Origin: Gallionella sp.
GTDB lineage: Bacteria; Pseudomonadota; Gammaproteobacteria; Burkholderiales; Gallionellaceae
Direction: 5' to 3'
NCBI GenBank assembly: GCA_013044075.1
Contig: JABEVG010000091.1
Span: 1 to 45,787 of the forward strand
Length of the DNA: 45,787 nt
In this document: positions 28,923-37,660 of the stretch, one piece after another
How positions within the stretch are numbered: position 1 is the first letter of the stretch
How the letters are laid out: each line of letters starts with the position of its first letter
Program-made: the position numbers and the translations under genes
Notes under the pieces: generated by a model
The model's database searches: none
Told to the model about the DNA's origin: nothing
Seen by the model: only the letters and a program-made list of their open reading frames with translations

Positions 28923-30152
28923 CTACGCGCTACCCGCTCGTTTGCGATAGTTCTCCAAAAAGCGCGCGATCCGGGCGATGGCATCGGTCAGGTCATCCGC
29001 ATTGGGCAGGAACACCACGCGGAAATGATCGGGCGATTTCCAGTTGAAACCGCTGCCCTGCACCACCAGCACTTTTTCCGCTTCGAGCAATTCCAGAATG
29101 AATTGCTGGTCGTTTTGAATCGGATAAATCTTCGGGTCGAGGCGCGGGAACAAATACAACGTGGCCTTGGGCTTGACGCAGGTGACACCGGGTATCGCGG
29201 TCAATAATTTATAGGCAAGGTCGCGTTGTTTGCACAGCCGTCCGCCGGGTACGACCAGATCGTTGATGCTCTGATAGCCGCCCAGCGCGGTCTGGATCGC
29301 GAACTGCCCCGGCACGTTTGAGCACAGTCGCATCGAGGCCAAAATGGTCAGGCCGTTGATGTAGTCCTGCGCGTGTTTCTTCTGGCCGGAGATCACCATC
29401 CAACCGACGCGATAACCGCAGGCGCGATAATTTTTCGACAGGCCGTTCAGCGTGACAAACAATACGTCGTCGGCCAACGAAGCGATCGCCGTATGGGTCG
29501 CGCCGTCGTACAGCATCTTGTCGTAGATCTCGTCTGCAAAGATGATCAGCTGATGCTCGCGCGCGATCTGGATGATCTCTTTGAGTATCTCGTCGGAGTA
29601 AAGCGCGCCGGTCGGATTGTTCGGGTTGATGACCACGATGGCGCGCGTGTTCGGCGTGATCTTGCTGCGCATATCGGCCAGATCGGGGTTCCACTCCTGG
29701 GCCTCGTCGCACACATAATGGCGCGGCGTGCCGCCCGCCAGCGTGACCGCCGCCGTCCACAGCGGATAGTCGGGCGCGGGCACCAGCACTTCATCGCCGG
29801 GATTGAGCAGCCCCTGCATGCACATCACGATCAGCTCGGACGCGCCGTTGCCGATATAGATGTCATCCAGACCGACCCCCATGATCTTCTTCGACTGGCA
29901 GTAATGCATGATGGCTTTGCGCGGCGCAAACATGCCTTTGGAATCGGAATAGCCGGACGCATTCGGCATGTTCAGAATCACGTCCTGCTGGATTTCTTCC
30001 GGTGCTTCAAAGCCGAATGGCGCAAGATTGCCGATGTTCAGCTTGATGATGCGCTGACCTTCTTCTTCCATCTGCTTGGCGCGCTCCATCACCGGGCCGC
30101 GTATGTCATAGCAGACATTGGAAAGCTTGGTCGATTTCAGTATGGGTTTCAC
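28923..30152 (-). CDS. alaT: Alanine-synthesising aminotransferase (AlaA/AlaT)
   Basis: A 409-residue class I aminotransferase, glutamate-pyruvate type, that makes alanine. It begins MKPILKSTKLSNVCYDIRGPV from a GTG at 30152. Other motifs are NIGNLAPFGFEAPEEI, PNNPTGALYSDE, FADEIYDKM, the PLP lysine K240 in NGLSKNYRACGYRVGW, and GSGFNWKSPDHFRVVFLP. A longer open frame to 30332 lacks similarity, so GTG is favoured although its Shine-Dalgarno is weak. The order alaT-hom-thrC is common in betaproteobacteria. Confidence 0.93.
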   Translation of the reverse strand: MKPILKSTKLSNVCYDIRGPVMERAKQMEEEGQRIIKLNIGNLAPFGFEAPEEIQQDVILNMPNASGYSDSKGMFAPRKAIMHYCQSKKIMGVGLDDIYIGNGASELIVMCMQGLLNPGDEVLVPAPDYPLWTAAVTLAGGTPRHYVCDEAQEWNPDLADMRSKITPNTRAIVVINPNNPTGALYSDEILKEIIQIAREHQLIIFADEIYDKMLYDGATHTAIASLADDVLFVTLNGLSKNYRACGYRVGWMVISGQKKHAQDYINGLTILASMRLCSNVPGQFAIQTALGGYQSINDLVVPGGRLCKQRDLAYKLLTAIPGVTCVKPKATLYLFPRLDPKIYPIQNDQQFILELLEAEKVLVVQGSGFNWKSPDHFRVVFLPNADDLTDAIARIARFLENYRKRAGSA

Positions 30153-30288
30153 GATGTTAGAATCCGATTCGAATGAGTGGGTCCGCCAGGGCACTTCATC
30201 ATTAAACACAGCCACCAGGCTGCTTGTTTCATGATGAAAAGGGCGCGATTTTACCCGTGCGGACATCACACAGCAAATGGAGAAGTGC

Positions 30289-30657
30289 TTGAAACTACAT
30301 CTGGCCAATCTGGGCGATACCAAAATGTTCACCGCGCATGGCGCGGATCATGTCATGGTCAACCGCGTGCGCTACGACCACGCCATCGTGGTCAACGCGC
30401 AGGAAGTCCGCGAGGATTGGCACGTCGCCGATTTCGGCGCGCTGAACGAGAGCCATTTTAATTACTTCCTACCCTTCAAACCGGACGTGATCCTGATCGG
30501 CACCGGTACGCAACAACGCTTCGCCCATCCGCGCCTGTATCGCGCGCTGACCGACCTGGGCATAGGCGTGGAATTCATGGACACCCCCGCCGCGTGCCGC
30601 ACCTACAACATCCTGGTCGCCGAAGACCGCAAGGTGATCGCGGCGATCATGTTGTAA
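30289..30657 (+). CDS. Mth938-like domain protein
   Basis: A 122-residue protein of the Mth938/DUF498 family (also found as NDUFAF3 in mitochondria), whose bacterial role is not settled. It shows VRYDHAIVVNAQEV, PDVILIGTGTQQRFAHP, GIGVEFMDTPAACRTYNILVAEDRKVIAAIML. A TTG at 30289 (MKLHLANLGDTKMF) has GGAGAAG as Shine-Dalgarno and matches family starts; an ATG at 30277 within that Shine-Dalgarno region has none. It diverges from alaT. Confidence 0.85.
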   Translation: MKLHLANLGDTKMFTAHGADHVMVNRVRYDHAIVVNAQEVREDWHVADFGALNESHFNYFLPFKPDVILIGTGTQQRFAHPRLYRALTDLGIGVEFMDTPAACRTYNILVAEDRKVIAAIML

Positions 30658-30769
30658 AGACAAGTTGGAATACGTAAGTCGTCAGTTATAAACCCCTACA
30701 ACTTAATTTCCGCTTCTTCCAGACCCCAGCTTACGGCTTACGTCGCCCAACTCACATCGAATTGAATAC

Positions 30770-31687
30770 ATGACCAATCCCCTGCACAAAGTCCTCCAGC
30801 AAACCGAACAGGTCATCGTCGGCAAACCGCTACAAATACGCTTTGCGCTGGCCTGTCTGCTGGCACGCGGACATCTACTCATCGAGGACATGCCGGGCGT
30901 AGGCAAGACCACGCTGGCGCATGTACTGGCACGCACGCTGGGCATGCAGTTCCAGCGCATCCAGTTCACCAGCGACCTGCTTCCCGCCGACATCCTCGGC
31001 GTGTCGGTATATCAGCGCGACACGGCGGATTTCAAGTTCCATCCCGGGCCGATATTCGCGCAAATGATCCTCGCCGATGAAGTGAACCGCGCCACACCCA
31101 AGGCGCAGAGCGCGCTGCTGGAAGCGATGGAAGAACAGCAAGTGACCATAGAAGGCGTGACGCGCCCCTTGCCCGTGCCGTTCTTCGTCATCGCCACACA
31201 GAATCCCATCCATCAGATCGGCACCTTCCCGTTGCCGGAATCGCAGCTCGACCGTTTTTTGATGCGCATCCAGCTGGGCTATCCCGACGCACAGGCGGAG
31301 CGCGGTCTGTTGTCCGGCGTGGACCGGCGCGACCTGGTCGCACGGCTCACCCCACAGATGGACAGCGCGGAACTATTGGCCTTGCAGCAACAAGCGCGTC
31401 AGGTGTTCGTTTCGCCCGCCTTGCTCGATTATGTGCAAGCCATCCTCAAGCACACCCGCGAATCGGCGCGATTCGCACATGGCTTGTCGCCACGCGCCGG
31501 ACTCGCGCTGCTCGCTGCCGCGCGCGCCTGGGCCTTGCTGGACGGGCGCGGTGCAGTGATCCCGGAAGACGTGCAAGCCGTATTGCCCGGCGTGGCCAGC
31601 CACCGGTTGCAGCAGACGCAGGGCTCGTCAAATGCAAATAGCGACACGCTGGCGCGCGAACTGATTGCGGCAGTAGCCATTCCCTGA
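30770..31687 (+). CDS. MoxR-type AAA ATPase
   Basis: A 305-residue AAA+ ATPase with Walker A DMPGVGKTTLAH, Walker B LADEVNRATPKAQSALLEAMEE, sensor 1 FVIATQNP and the arginine-bearing SQLDRFLMRI. MoxR proteins act as chaperones on VWA or DUF58 partners. Here it is the first gene of a tight moxR-DUF58-tgpA unit: the DUF58 start follows its stop by 1 bp. Confidence 0.93.
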   Translation: MTNPLHKVLQQTEQVIVGKPLQIRFALACLLARGHLLIEDMPGVGKTTLAHVLARTLGMQFQRIQFTSDLLPADILGVSVYQRDTADFKFHPGPIFAQMILADEVNRATPKAQSALLEAMEEQQVTIEGVTRPLPVPFFVIATQNPIHQIGTFPLPESQLDRFLMRIQLGYPDAQAERGLLSGVDRRDLVARLTPQMDSAELLALQQQARQVFVSPALLDYVQAILKHTRESARFAHGLSPRAGLALLAAARAWALLDGRGAVIPEDVQAVLPGVASHRLQQTQGSSNANSDTLARELIAAVAIP

Positions 31688-31688
31688 C

Positions 31689-32717
31689 GTGTTCCCCGCG
31701 CTCAAGCAAACCTTCCGCAGCTGGGCGATGCGCCGCACCGTCGAGACCGGCACGGTGGTGCTCAACCAGCGGCGCATCTACATCCTGCCCTCGCGGTCGG
31801 GTTTGGGCTTCGCCGTCGTGCTGGTACTGATGCTGCTGGGCGACATCAATTACGACTTGAGTCTGGGTTATGTGCTGACCTTTCTGCTGGCGATGATGGC
31901 GGTGCTGTCCATGCTGTACGCCTTTCGCAATCTGGCCCATCTGCACATCCGTGCCGGACATGTCGAGCCCGTATTCGCTGGCGAGACTGCGCGGTTCGTT
32001 TTTCACTTCGACAATCCCGGCACGCTGGCCCGCCATCAGATCCATCTCCAAGACGATGCCGGACGTCGCACCGTGTTCGACCTGCCCGCGCGCGGCTCCG
32101 CTCCCGTACCACTCGATATTCCAACCGTCCGGCGCGGTTGGCTGGATAGCGGGCGGCTATCGCTATACACCGAGTTCCCCCTGGGGCTTTTCCATGCCTG
32201 GTCGTACCTGCATTTCGACGTGCGCGCGCTGGTCTACCCGCAACCCGCCGCACTGCTGCCCCTGCCCGCGCAATCATCACAGAACGGCACGGGCAAGATC
32301 ATAGTGACCGGTGACGAGGATTTTTCCGGGCTGCGCAGCTATGTCGCGGGGGATGCGCTGCCGCGCATCGCATGGAAGGCCTTGGCGCGCGAACAAGGTC
32401 TGCAGGTCAAACAATTCTCCGCACCGCAAGGCCAGGATCTGTGGCTGGACTGGTCGCACACGCCCACGCTCGCGCCGGAACAACGGCTGCAAGTGCTGAC
32501 GCGCTGGGTGCTGGATGCCGATGAACTCGGCTTGCAATACGGCTTGCGCCTGCCGGATGGCGAGCTCGCCCCGCAAAATAATCCGGCGCATCGGGCCGAG
32601 TGTTTGCGCAGGTTGGCGTTGTTCGGGTTGGCGCACCCTACGACAAACTCGGGGCGAACGGCAAAGCAAGTTAAACGCAGTGATATATCCGTCCGTGGTG
32701 AGCCTGTCGAACCATGA
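31689..32717 (+). CDS. DUF58 domain membrane protein with a repeat-derived C-terminus
   Basis: A 342-residue protein with two N-terminal membrane segments (about residues 36-80) and a DUF58 region (GDEDFSGLRSYVAGDALPRIAWKALAREQGLQVKQF). A GTG at 31689 starts it, 1 bp after moxR. Its last ~25 residues (from about TTNSGRTAKQ to SVRGEPVEP) come from a palindromic repeat, and the stop TGA overlaps the ATG of tgpA. Relatives act with MoxR and a transglutaminase-like protein on the cell envelope; the precise job is unknown. Confidence 0.88.
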   Translation: MFPALKQTFRSWAMRRTVETGTVVLNQRRIYILPSRSGLGFAVVLVLMLLGDINYDLSLGYVLTFLLAMMAVLSMLYAFRNLAHLHIRAGHVEPVFAGETARFVFHFDNPGTLARHQIHLQDDAGRRTVFDLPARGSAPVPLDIPTVRRGWLDSGRLSLYTEFPLGLFHAWSYLHFDVRALVYPQPAALLPLPAQSSQNGTGKIIVTGDEDFSGLRSYVAGDALPRIAWKALAREQGLQVKQFSAPQGQDLWLDWSHTPTLAPEQRLQVLTRWVLDADELGLQYGLRLPDGELAPQNNPAHRAECLRRLALFGLAHPTTNSGRTAKQVKRSDISVRGEPVEP

Positions 32718-32719
32718 AC
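32639..32719. repeat. Palindromic repeat forming the DUF58 end and the tgpA start
   Basis: The right part CCGTCCGTGGTGAGCC...GTCGAACCATGAAC (32689-32719) is one arm of the same repeat family seen at 13077-13142. The left part TACGACAAACTCGGGGCGAACGG (32639-32661) is a diverged opposite arm. The element encodes SVRGEPVEP, the stop of the DUF58 gene and the ATG of tgpA. Confidence 0.75.
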
Positions 32720-34642
32720 AAATCACTCGTCTACAGCCTGACCCTGTGCATCCTGCTGGTAATCGCGCCGCACGCGGGACATCTGCCACTGTGGGTTAGC
32801 GCGCTATGCGGGATGTTGCTGACCTGGCGTGCCTATCTCACGTTCAGCGGCAATCCCTTGCCCGCACGTTGGGTGCTGTTACTCGTCACGCTGGCAGGCA
32901 TAATGGCCATCGCCGTTGGTTTCCATACGCTGTTCGGACGCGAGGTCGGCGTGACCCTGCTGGTGCTGCTCGCCACATTGAAGCTGCTGGAATTGCGCGG
33001 CACACGCGACGCGATGGGGCTGATCTATCTGTCGTGCTTCATCATCATCACGAATTTCTTCTACTCGCAAAGCATCTCGACCGCGCTGATGATGTTCGCG
33101 ACGCTGTTCGTCATCGTGTCGGCTTGGCTGCGCATCCAGACACCGCGCATCACCTTCAAGCCGCAGTTGCGCATCGCCGCGATCCTGCTGCTGCAAGCGG
33201 TACCGCTGATGCTGATCCTGTTCGTGCTGTTCCCACGCGTGCAAGGCCCGCTGTGGGGATTGCCGCAGGATGCCTACAACAGCACCGGACTGTCCGACAC
33301 CATGTCGCCGGGCAGCTTGAGTAAATTATCGCTGTCGGAAGCCGTGGCGTTTCGCGCCACGTTCAAATCGATCTCGCCGCGTCGCGACCAGATGTACTGG
33401 CGCGGCCCGGTGCTGTGGCAATACGACGGGCGCACCTGGACAACCGGCACGGCCAAATACGATTTGGCACCGAGTTTTGACGCGACCGCGCAGACCATCG
33501 AATACAGCGTGACACTGGAGCCGCACAACAAGAAATGGCTGTACGCGCTGGACGTGCCGCACCAACTGCCTATCGGCGCACACCTTTCCAGCGACTTCCA
33601 ACTCCTCGCCAAACAGGACGTCAACGCGCGCCTGCGTTACGAGATGAGTTCGGACCTGCTCTACCACGCCAACGTCGACGAGTCCGCAGCCCAACGCCAG
33701 CGCGCCTTGCAGCTGCCACCGCGACTCAATCCGCGCACTCTGGAACTGGCTGCGAGCTGGCGCGCCGGTCAGAGCAACAATGGCGAGCTGGTGAAGACCG
33801 CCTTGCGTTTCTTCAACCAGCAGAATTTCGTCTACACGCTGGAACCGCCTTTACTGGGCAGCAATGGCGTTGACGATTTCCTGTTCCAGAGCAAACAAGG
33901 ATTCTGCGAACACTACGCCTCGGCCTTCGTCTATCTGATGCGCGCCGCGCACATCCCGGCACGCGTGGTGACCGGCTATCTGGGCGGCGAATATAACGCG
34001 ATAGGCAACTACACCATCGTGCGCCAATCGGATGCCCATGCCTGGGCCGAGGTGTGGCTGGCGAATCAAGGCTGGGTGCGCATCGACCCTACTGCTGCCA
34101 TCGCACCGGAGCGGGTGCAGATGAATATGGCATCGTCACTCAAAAACAAAGCGGCACTGCCGTTCATGGCACGCAATCCGCCGCAATGGTTGAGCAAGCT
34201 GCGCCTCAACCTCGACGCACTCTCCAACCAATGGAATCAATGGGTGCTGGGCTACAACCCGGAGCGGCAATTCGCCCTGCTCACGCGTTTGGGTATGGAA
34301 GACGTGAGCTGGCAGAAGATGGCGCGCGACCTGATGCTGGGGCTGGCCATCCTGATCGGTGTATTTGCGCTGTTCATGTTCCGTCATCTGTTCGCGCGTC
34401 AAACCGACCCGGTACAGGTGGCCTGGCTCAAGCTGTGCAGCCGGTTAGCCAAAGCGGGATTGCCGCGCGCCGCTCATGAAGGCGCGCTGGATTACGCCAC
34501 ACGCGTCGCCGCCGCCCGCCCGAAACTGGCCGCCAACATGATGGACATCGCCGAACGCTACATGTCTCTGCGCTATGGCGAGACACGCGACGAGGCATCG
34601 CTGCGCGCTTACCGGGATGCCCTACGCGCGTTCAAGCTATAA
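32714..34642 (+). CDS. tgpA: TgpA-like transglutaminase membrane protein
   Basis: A 642-residue protein with six N-terminal membrane segments (DUF3488, about 1-180), a periplasmic transglutaminase-like domain, and a further membrane segment near residue 550 with a DUF4129-type tail. The catalytic triad is intact: C398 in QGFCEHYASAF, H442 in SDAHAWAEVWL and D458 in VRIDPTAA. It overlaps the DUF58 gene by 4 bp. The Pseudomonas homologue is essential, so envelope maintenance is likely. There is no Shine-Dalgarno of its own, because the sequence before the ATG is the repeat; translational coupling is expected. Confidence 0.9.
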   Translation: MNKSLVYSLTLCILLVIAPHAGHLPLWVSALCGMLLTWRAYLTFSGNPLPARWVLLLVTLAGIMAIAVGFHTLFGREVGVTLLVLLATLKLLELRGTRDAMGLIYLSCFIIITNFFYSQSISTALMMFATLFVIVSAWLRIQTPRITFKPQLRIAAILLLQAVPLMLILFVLFPRVQGPLWGLPQDAYNSTGLSDTMSPGSLSKLSLSEAVAFRATFKSISPRRDQMYWRGPVLWQYDGRTWTTGTAKYDLAPSFDATAQTIEYSVTLEPHNKKWLYALDVPHQLPIGAHLSSDFQLLAKQDVNARLRYEMSSDLLYHANVDESAAQRQRALQLPPRLNPRTLELAASWRAGQSNNGELVKTALRFFNQQNFVYTLEPPLLGSNGVDDFLFQSKQGFCEHYASAFVYLMRAAHIPARVVTGYLGGEYNAIGNYTIVRQSDAHAWAEVWLANQGWVRIDPTAAIAPERVQMNMASSLKNKAALPFMARNPPQWLSKLRLNLDALSNQWNQWVLGYNPERQFALLTRLGMEDVSWQKMARDLMLGLAILIGVFALFMFRHLFARQTDPVQVAWLKLCSRLAKAGLPRAAHEGALDYATRVAAARPKLAANMMDIAERYMSLRYGETRDEASLRAYRDALRAFKL

Positions 34643-34672
34643 TCCGCGCCAATTCAATCGCTCATCCTCATC

Positions 34673-35140
34673 ATGCTCATCACCCGCCGCCTTGAATTCG
34701 ATGCCGGTCACCGCATCCCCAACCACACCAGCCAGTGCAAGCATCTGCACGGACACCGCTACGCAATCGAAATCAGCCTGTCGGGCGACATCATTGCGAC
34801 GGAAGGACAATCCGAACAAGGCATGGTGATGGACTTCAGCGATGTGAAACGCATCGCCAAAGCACAAGTGGTCGACAAGTGGGATCACGCCTTTCTGGTG
34901 TATCACGGCGACAAAGTCGTGTGCGATTTCCTCGCCAGCATGCCGGGACACAAGACTGTCATCCTGAACGTCGTACCCACCGCAGAGAATCTGGCTCAGA
35001 CCGCCTTCGACCTGCTGGCACCGGCCTACCAGGACATTTACGGCAACCATCTGCGCCTGGAACAAGTGCGTATCTACGAGACCCCGAACAACTGGGCGGA
35101 TTGCCAACGCGACACGAATGAAGTGAAAGTCTGGACATAA
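34673..35140 (+). CDS. queD: 6-carboxytetrahydropterin synthase (QueD/PTPS family)
   Basis: A 155-residue T-fold enzyme of queuosine/7-deazaguanine synthesis. Zinc histidines are H13 (FDAGHRIP) and H26, H28 (CKHLHGHRY), the catalytic cysteine is C22, and the pterin-binding glutamate lies in VRIYETPNNWA. It starts 30 bp after tgpA. The long insertion before DKWDHAFL is normal for the QueD-2/PTPS-I branch, so 6-pyruvoyl-tetrahydropterin-like activity remains possible. Confidence 0.9.
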   Translation: MLITRRLEFDAGHRIPNHTSQCKHLHGHRYAIEISLSGDIIATEGQSEQGMVMDFSDVKRIAKAQVVDKWDHAFLVYHGDKVVCDFLASMPGHKTVILNVVPTAENLAQTAFDLLAPAYQDIYGNHLRLEQVRIYETPNNWADCQRDTNEVKVWT

Positions 35141-35217
35141 AGCGCGGCTTCGTTCAGAATGCGCACCCTCGAAAAGGCGGTAGCATCTAAGCATCTAAAA
35201 ATTTCGAGTGTCTTTAC

Positions 35218-35305
35218 GGAAGTTTGGGTGAGTGGTTTAAACCAGCAGTCTTGAAAACTGCCGACGAGAAATCGTCCGTGAGTTCGAATCTCACAGCTTC
35301 CGCCA
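35218..35305 (+). tRNA. tRNA-Ser (anticodon UGA)
   Basis: An 88-base tRNA with a 7-bp acceptor stem (GGAAGTT with AGCTTCC, one G-U pair), anticodon stem GCAGT/ACTGC with loop CTTGAAA (anticodon TGA), a long variable arm typical of serine tRNAs, T-loop GTTCGAATC, and an encoded CCA end. A tyrosine integrase gene starts 176 bp downstream, so its 3' end is the probable attachment site of the island. Confidence 0.95.
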
Positions 35306-35340
35306 GATCACAGTATCACAGAGTCTCAAATATTCCCATA

Positions 35341-35374
35341 AACCCGCACTGTGTATAGCTTTAGCGGGTTTTTT
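35341..35374 (+). terminator. Terminator after tRNA-Ser
   Basis: Stem AACCCGC/GCGGGTT (35341-35347 with 35364-35370), a 16-base loop, and a T-run. Confidence 0.7.
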
Positions 35375-35480
35375 GTTGCCCAAGCGATCTCAATCAATCT
35401 CACTCAAGCTTGCATCTTTTGTCGGTATAAGCCATGCTCATATACCAGCACGGTTAGAATATACCAGCAAAGGGGCAATG

Positions 35481-36713
35481 ATGGCACTGACAGAGCTTGA
35501 GGTTAAAAAAACGAAGGCAACAGACAAACAACAAAAGCTATCCGACGGCGGTGGCATGTATTTGCTGGCGCATCCGAATGGCGGCAAGTATTGGCGAATG
35601 GATTATCGTTTCGGCGGAAAGCAGAAAACCTTATCGCTGGGCATATATCCAGACGTGTCACTTAGCGAAGCACGGGATCGGCGCGAACAGGCGCGCAAGT
35701 TACTTGCAAACGATGCAGACCCAGGCGCGGTGAAGCAGGCGCAAAAGGCCGCGAAGATTGAAGTCGTCTCCAATAGCTTTGCCACGCTTGCCGCTGAATT
35801 CCACAAGATCAAATCTCCCATGTGGACAGTCGGACACGCAAAGCAATGGATGGGCAACTTGGAAAAGTACGCATTGCCCATCATCGGTGATCGCCCCATT
35901 GCCGAGATCGAGCCGATGGAATTAGTCGGCATCATGCGCACCGTTGAGACTAACGGCACATTCGAGACAAGAGATCGTTTGCTGCAAACCATCAGCGCGG
36001 TATTCAAATACGCAATCGCAACAGGCCGAGCCAAATACAATCCAGCAGAAATCCGCAAGGCACTGGCAGATCGCCCAAGGGTTGAACACTTCCCCTGTAT
36101 AACGACTGCGGAAACTCCTGCATTCCTCCGCGCAGTAACGGCCTATCAAAACATGGCCAAGGTCTCACCCATTGCCATCGCTGCGTTACGCCTGCTCATG
36201 CTGGCCGCCACCCGTACCAGCGAAGTGCGCTTTTCTAAATGGACAGACTTCGACCTAGAAGCGAAATGCTGGGTGATCCCTGCTGAACAAACAGGACGTA
36301 AAGGAAAGGGAGACAAGCGGAAAGATCACGCCGTGCCGCTATCCGATCAAGCCGTCAAGATATTGCGCGACCTGCAACCAGTCACAGGGCAAGGCGAATA
36401 TGTATTCCCCAACCGCAACAACTCATCGCGGGTCATCAGTGAAAATACGGTATTGAAAATCATCGAGACCATCGGCTACAAAGGCAAGATGACCGGACAC
36501 GGATTCAGGAGCTTGGCACGTACCGTACTGGGTGATATGGGGCATCGCTGGGAAGTGTTAGAGGCAATGCTCTCCCATGCACTTGTCAACCAGACTGCGG
36601 CAGCATACGTGCGCACCTCATACTTTGAAGAGCGGCGCGGCATCATGCAACAATGGGCTGACTATCTCGACAAGGTCGAAGCAGGTGCGGAAGTCATACC
36701 ATTTCGCGCATAG
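35481..36713 (+). CDS. Tyrosine-recombinase integrase of the island
   Basis: A 410-residue P4-type phage/island integrase. An N-terminal DUF4102 arm-binding domain (MALTELEVKKTKATDKQQKLSDGGGMYLLA) precedes a core-binding domain and the catalytic domain with R245 (TRTSEVRF), H340-x-x-R343 (HGFR), H366 (MLSHA) and tyrosine Y376 (AAYVRTSYFEERR). The ATG at 35481 is 5 bp after AGGGG; another ATG at 35478 is too close. Its location just after tRNA-Ser and pointing inward is the usual layout. All catalytic residues are present. Confidence 0.93.
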   Translation: MALTELEVKKTKATDKQQKLSDGGGMYLLAHPNGGKYWRMDYRFGGKQKTLSLGIYPDVSLSEARDRREQARKLLANDADPGAVKQAQKAAKIEVVSNSFATLAAEFHKIKSPMWTVGHAKQWMGNLEKYALPIIGDRPIAEIEPMELVGIMRTVETNGTFETRDRLLQTISAVFKYAIATGRAKYNPAEIRKALADRPRVEHFPCITTAETPAFLRAVTAYQNMAKVSPIAIAALRLLMLAATRTSEVRFSKWTDFDLEAKCWVIPAEQTGRKGKGDKRKDHAVPLSDQAVKILRDLQPVTGQGEYVFPNRNNSSRVISENTVLKIIETIGYKGKMTGHGFRSLARTVLGDMGHRWEVLEAMLSHALVNQTAAAYVRTSYFEERRGIMQQWADYLDKVEAGAEVIPFRA

Positions 36714-36756
36714 CGTGTTTGCACACGCAACCATCATAAGCAAGTCAGACCAGCCG

Positions 36757-36848
36757 CAGTCTGGTTTATCCAGTCTGCGACAACACCCCGCACAAGAGCA
36801 TCGCTGTTGTGTTTATCAAACAATCCTCAGTCTGGCATCGCCAGTCTG
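36757..36848. repeat. Two pairs of CAGTCTG direct repeats downstream of the integrase
   Basis: CAGTCTG occurs at 36757, 36771, 36828 and 36842: two pairs, each with 14-bp spacing, the pairs 71 bp apart. The form CAGTCTGG-N6-CAGTCTG is shared by both. They could be binding sites for the integrase, an excision factor or the replication protein; none is shown. Confidence 0.5.
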
Positions 36849-36890
36849 TGACCATATCCTTACAAGTGCGCAGCATTTGTGAAGACTCGT

Positions 36891-37175
36891 TTAGTTCAGT
36901 GCAGCCTGTACCGCATCCGGTGCGCGTTTGATGACGTTTAGCAATACTAACGATGCCCCTTGCGGTGAACGATCTCCACGCTCCCAGTGGCGCAAGGTCG
37001 CAACCGAGAATCCAAACCGCGCAGCGAATTGCTCTTGCGTCATTCCCATGCGGCGACGCAGTGCAGAAACATCCACCTCTTCCGGCGTGTAAGTTTTCAC
37101 GGCGACCTTGGCACCTTTCGCATGCGAAATTGCCTCATTCAATCCACGCGCGATACTGTCAAAAGCTTTTCCCAT
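36891..37175 (-). CDS. HigA/NadS-type antitoxin
   Basis: A 94-residue protein with an N-terminal toxin-binding region and a Cro/C1-type helix-turn-helix (RMGMTQEQFAARFGFSVATLRHWERGDRSPQGASLVLL). It lies 3 bp after the toxin gene on the same strand, the toxin-first order of HigBA/NadS systems. It should neutralise the toxin and bind the palindrome upstream of the operon. Confidence 0.88.
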   Translation of the reverse strand: MGKAFDSIARGLNEAISHAKGAKVAVKTYTPEEVDVSALRRRMGMTQEQFAARFGFSVATLRHWERGDRSPQGASLVLLNVIKRAPDAVQAALN

Positions 37176-37178
37176 AAG

Positions 37179-37514
37179 TCACCTCTCAATCCAAGTTGCA
37201 ACCAAAACATCAACCAACTTAGCCAACCCATTACGGTCAGCCTTGCTCAAATTCGCCTGCTCGTTCTTGGCAAACAACGCCACCAAATAAAGCGGCATCA
37301 TTTCGCTGTGGTAGTAGTAGACCACCCGAACCCCGCCACTCTTGCCGCGCCCACCTCTACCCCACCTCAACTTGCGAATACCGCCCGTGCCTTCGATAAG
37401 ATCACCCGATTTCGGATGCGCGGCGAGATAGCTCAACACATCCTGCCGCTCTGCGACGGTTAAGAGTTTCTCCGCTTGGCGGATGTATTCAGGAACTTCG
37501 GCAATCGTAATCAT
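37179..37514 (-). CDS. RelE/HigB-type toxin
   Basis: A 111-residue protein beginning MITIAEVPEYIRQAEKLLTVAERQDVLSYLAAHP. It contains DLIEGTGGIRKLRWGRGGRGKSGGVRVVYYYHSEMMPLYLVALFAKNEQANLSKADRNGL, the GG-x-RKLRW, GVRVVYYY and LFAKNEQANLS pattern of the RelE/HigB group of ribosome-dependent mRNA interferases. The ATG at 37514 fits the family start. It is the first gene of the pair, and the usual catalytic basic residues (R/K) are present. Confidence 0.88.
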   Translation of the reverse strand: MITIAEVPEYIRQAEKLLTVAERQDVLSYLAAHPKSGDLIEGTGGIRKLRWGRGGRGKSGGVRVVYYYHSEMMPLYLVALFAKNEQANLSKADRNGLAKLVDVLVATWIER

Positions 37515-37521
37515 GGCGGAT

Positions 37522-37540
37522 ATTGTAATCCAATGGATTA
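37522..37540 (-). promoter_or_regulatory. Operator palindrome and -10 box of the toxin-antitoxin operon
   Basis: A 15-bp perfect palindrome TAATCCAATGGATTA (37526-37540) overlaps a minus-strand -10 box TACAAT (37527-37522). Binding of the HTH antitoxin here would block the promoter, as is usual for these systems. The -35 box is poor. Confidence 0.6.
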
Positions 37541-37660
37541 GTCGATAGTAAATGATTTTTGCAAAAGGTCGCGCTAAATATTCGTCGTTTGTTGTGCAGC
37601 AACCTAGTGATGACGTATTCTCACGCAAAGTTGTTCGTGTTGAATGACTGCATTTAGAAA

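Noticed and set aside
27655-28950. A 431-codon open frame antisense to hom
   Set aside because: Same reason: no domain, no ribosome site, and hom is certain on the other strand.
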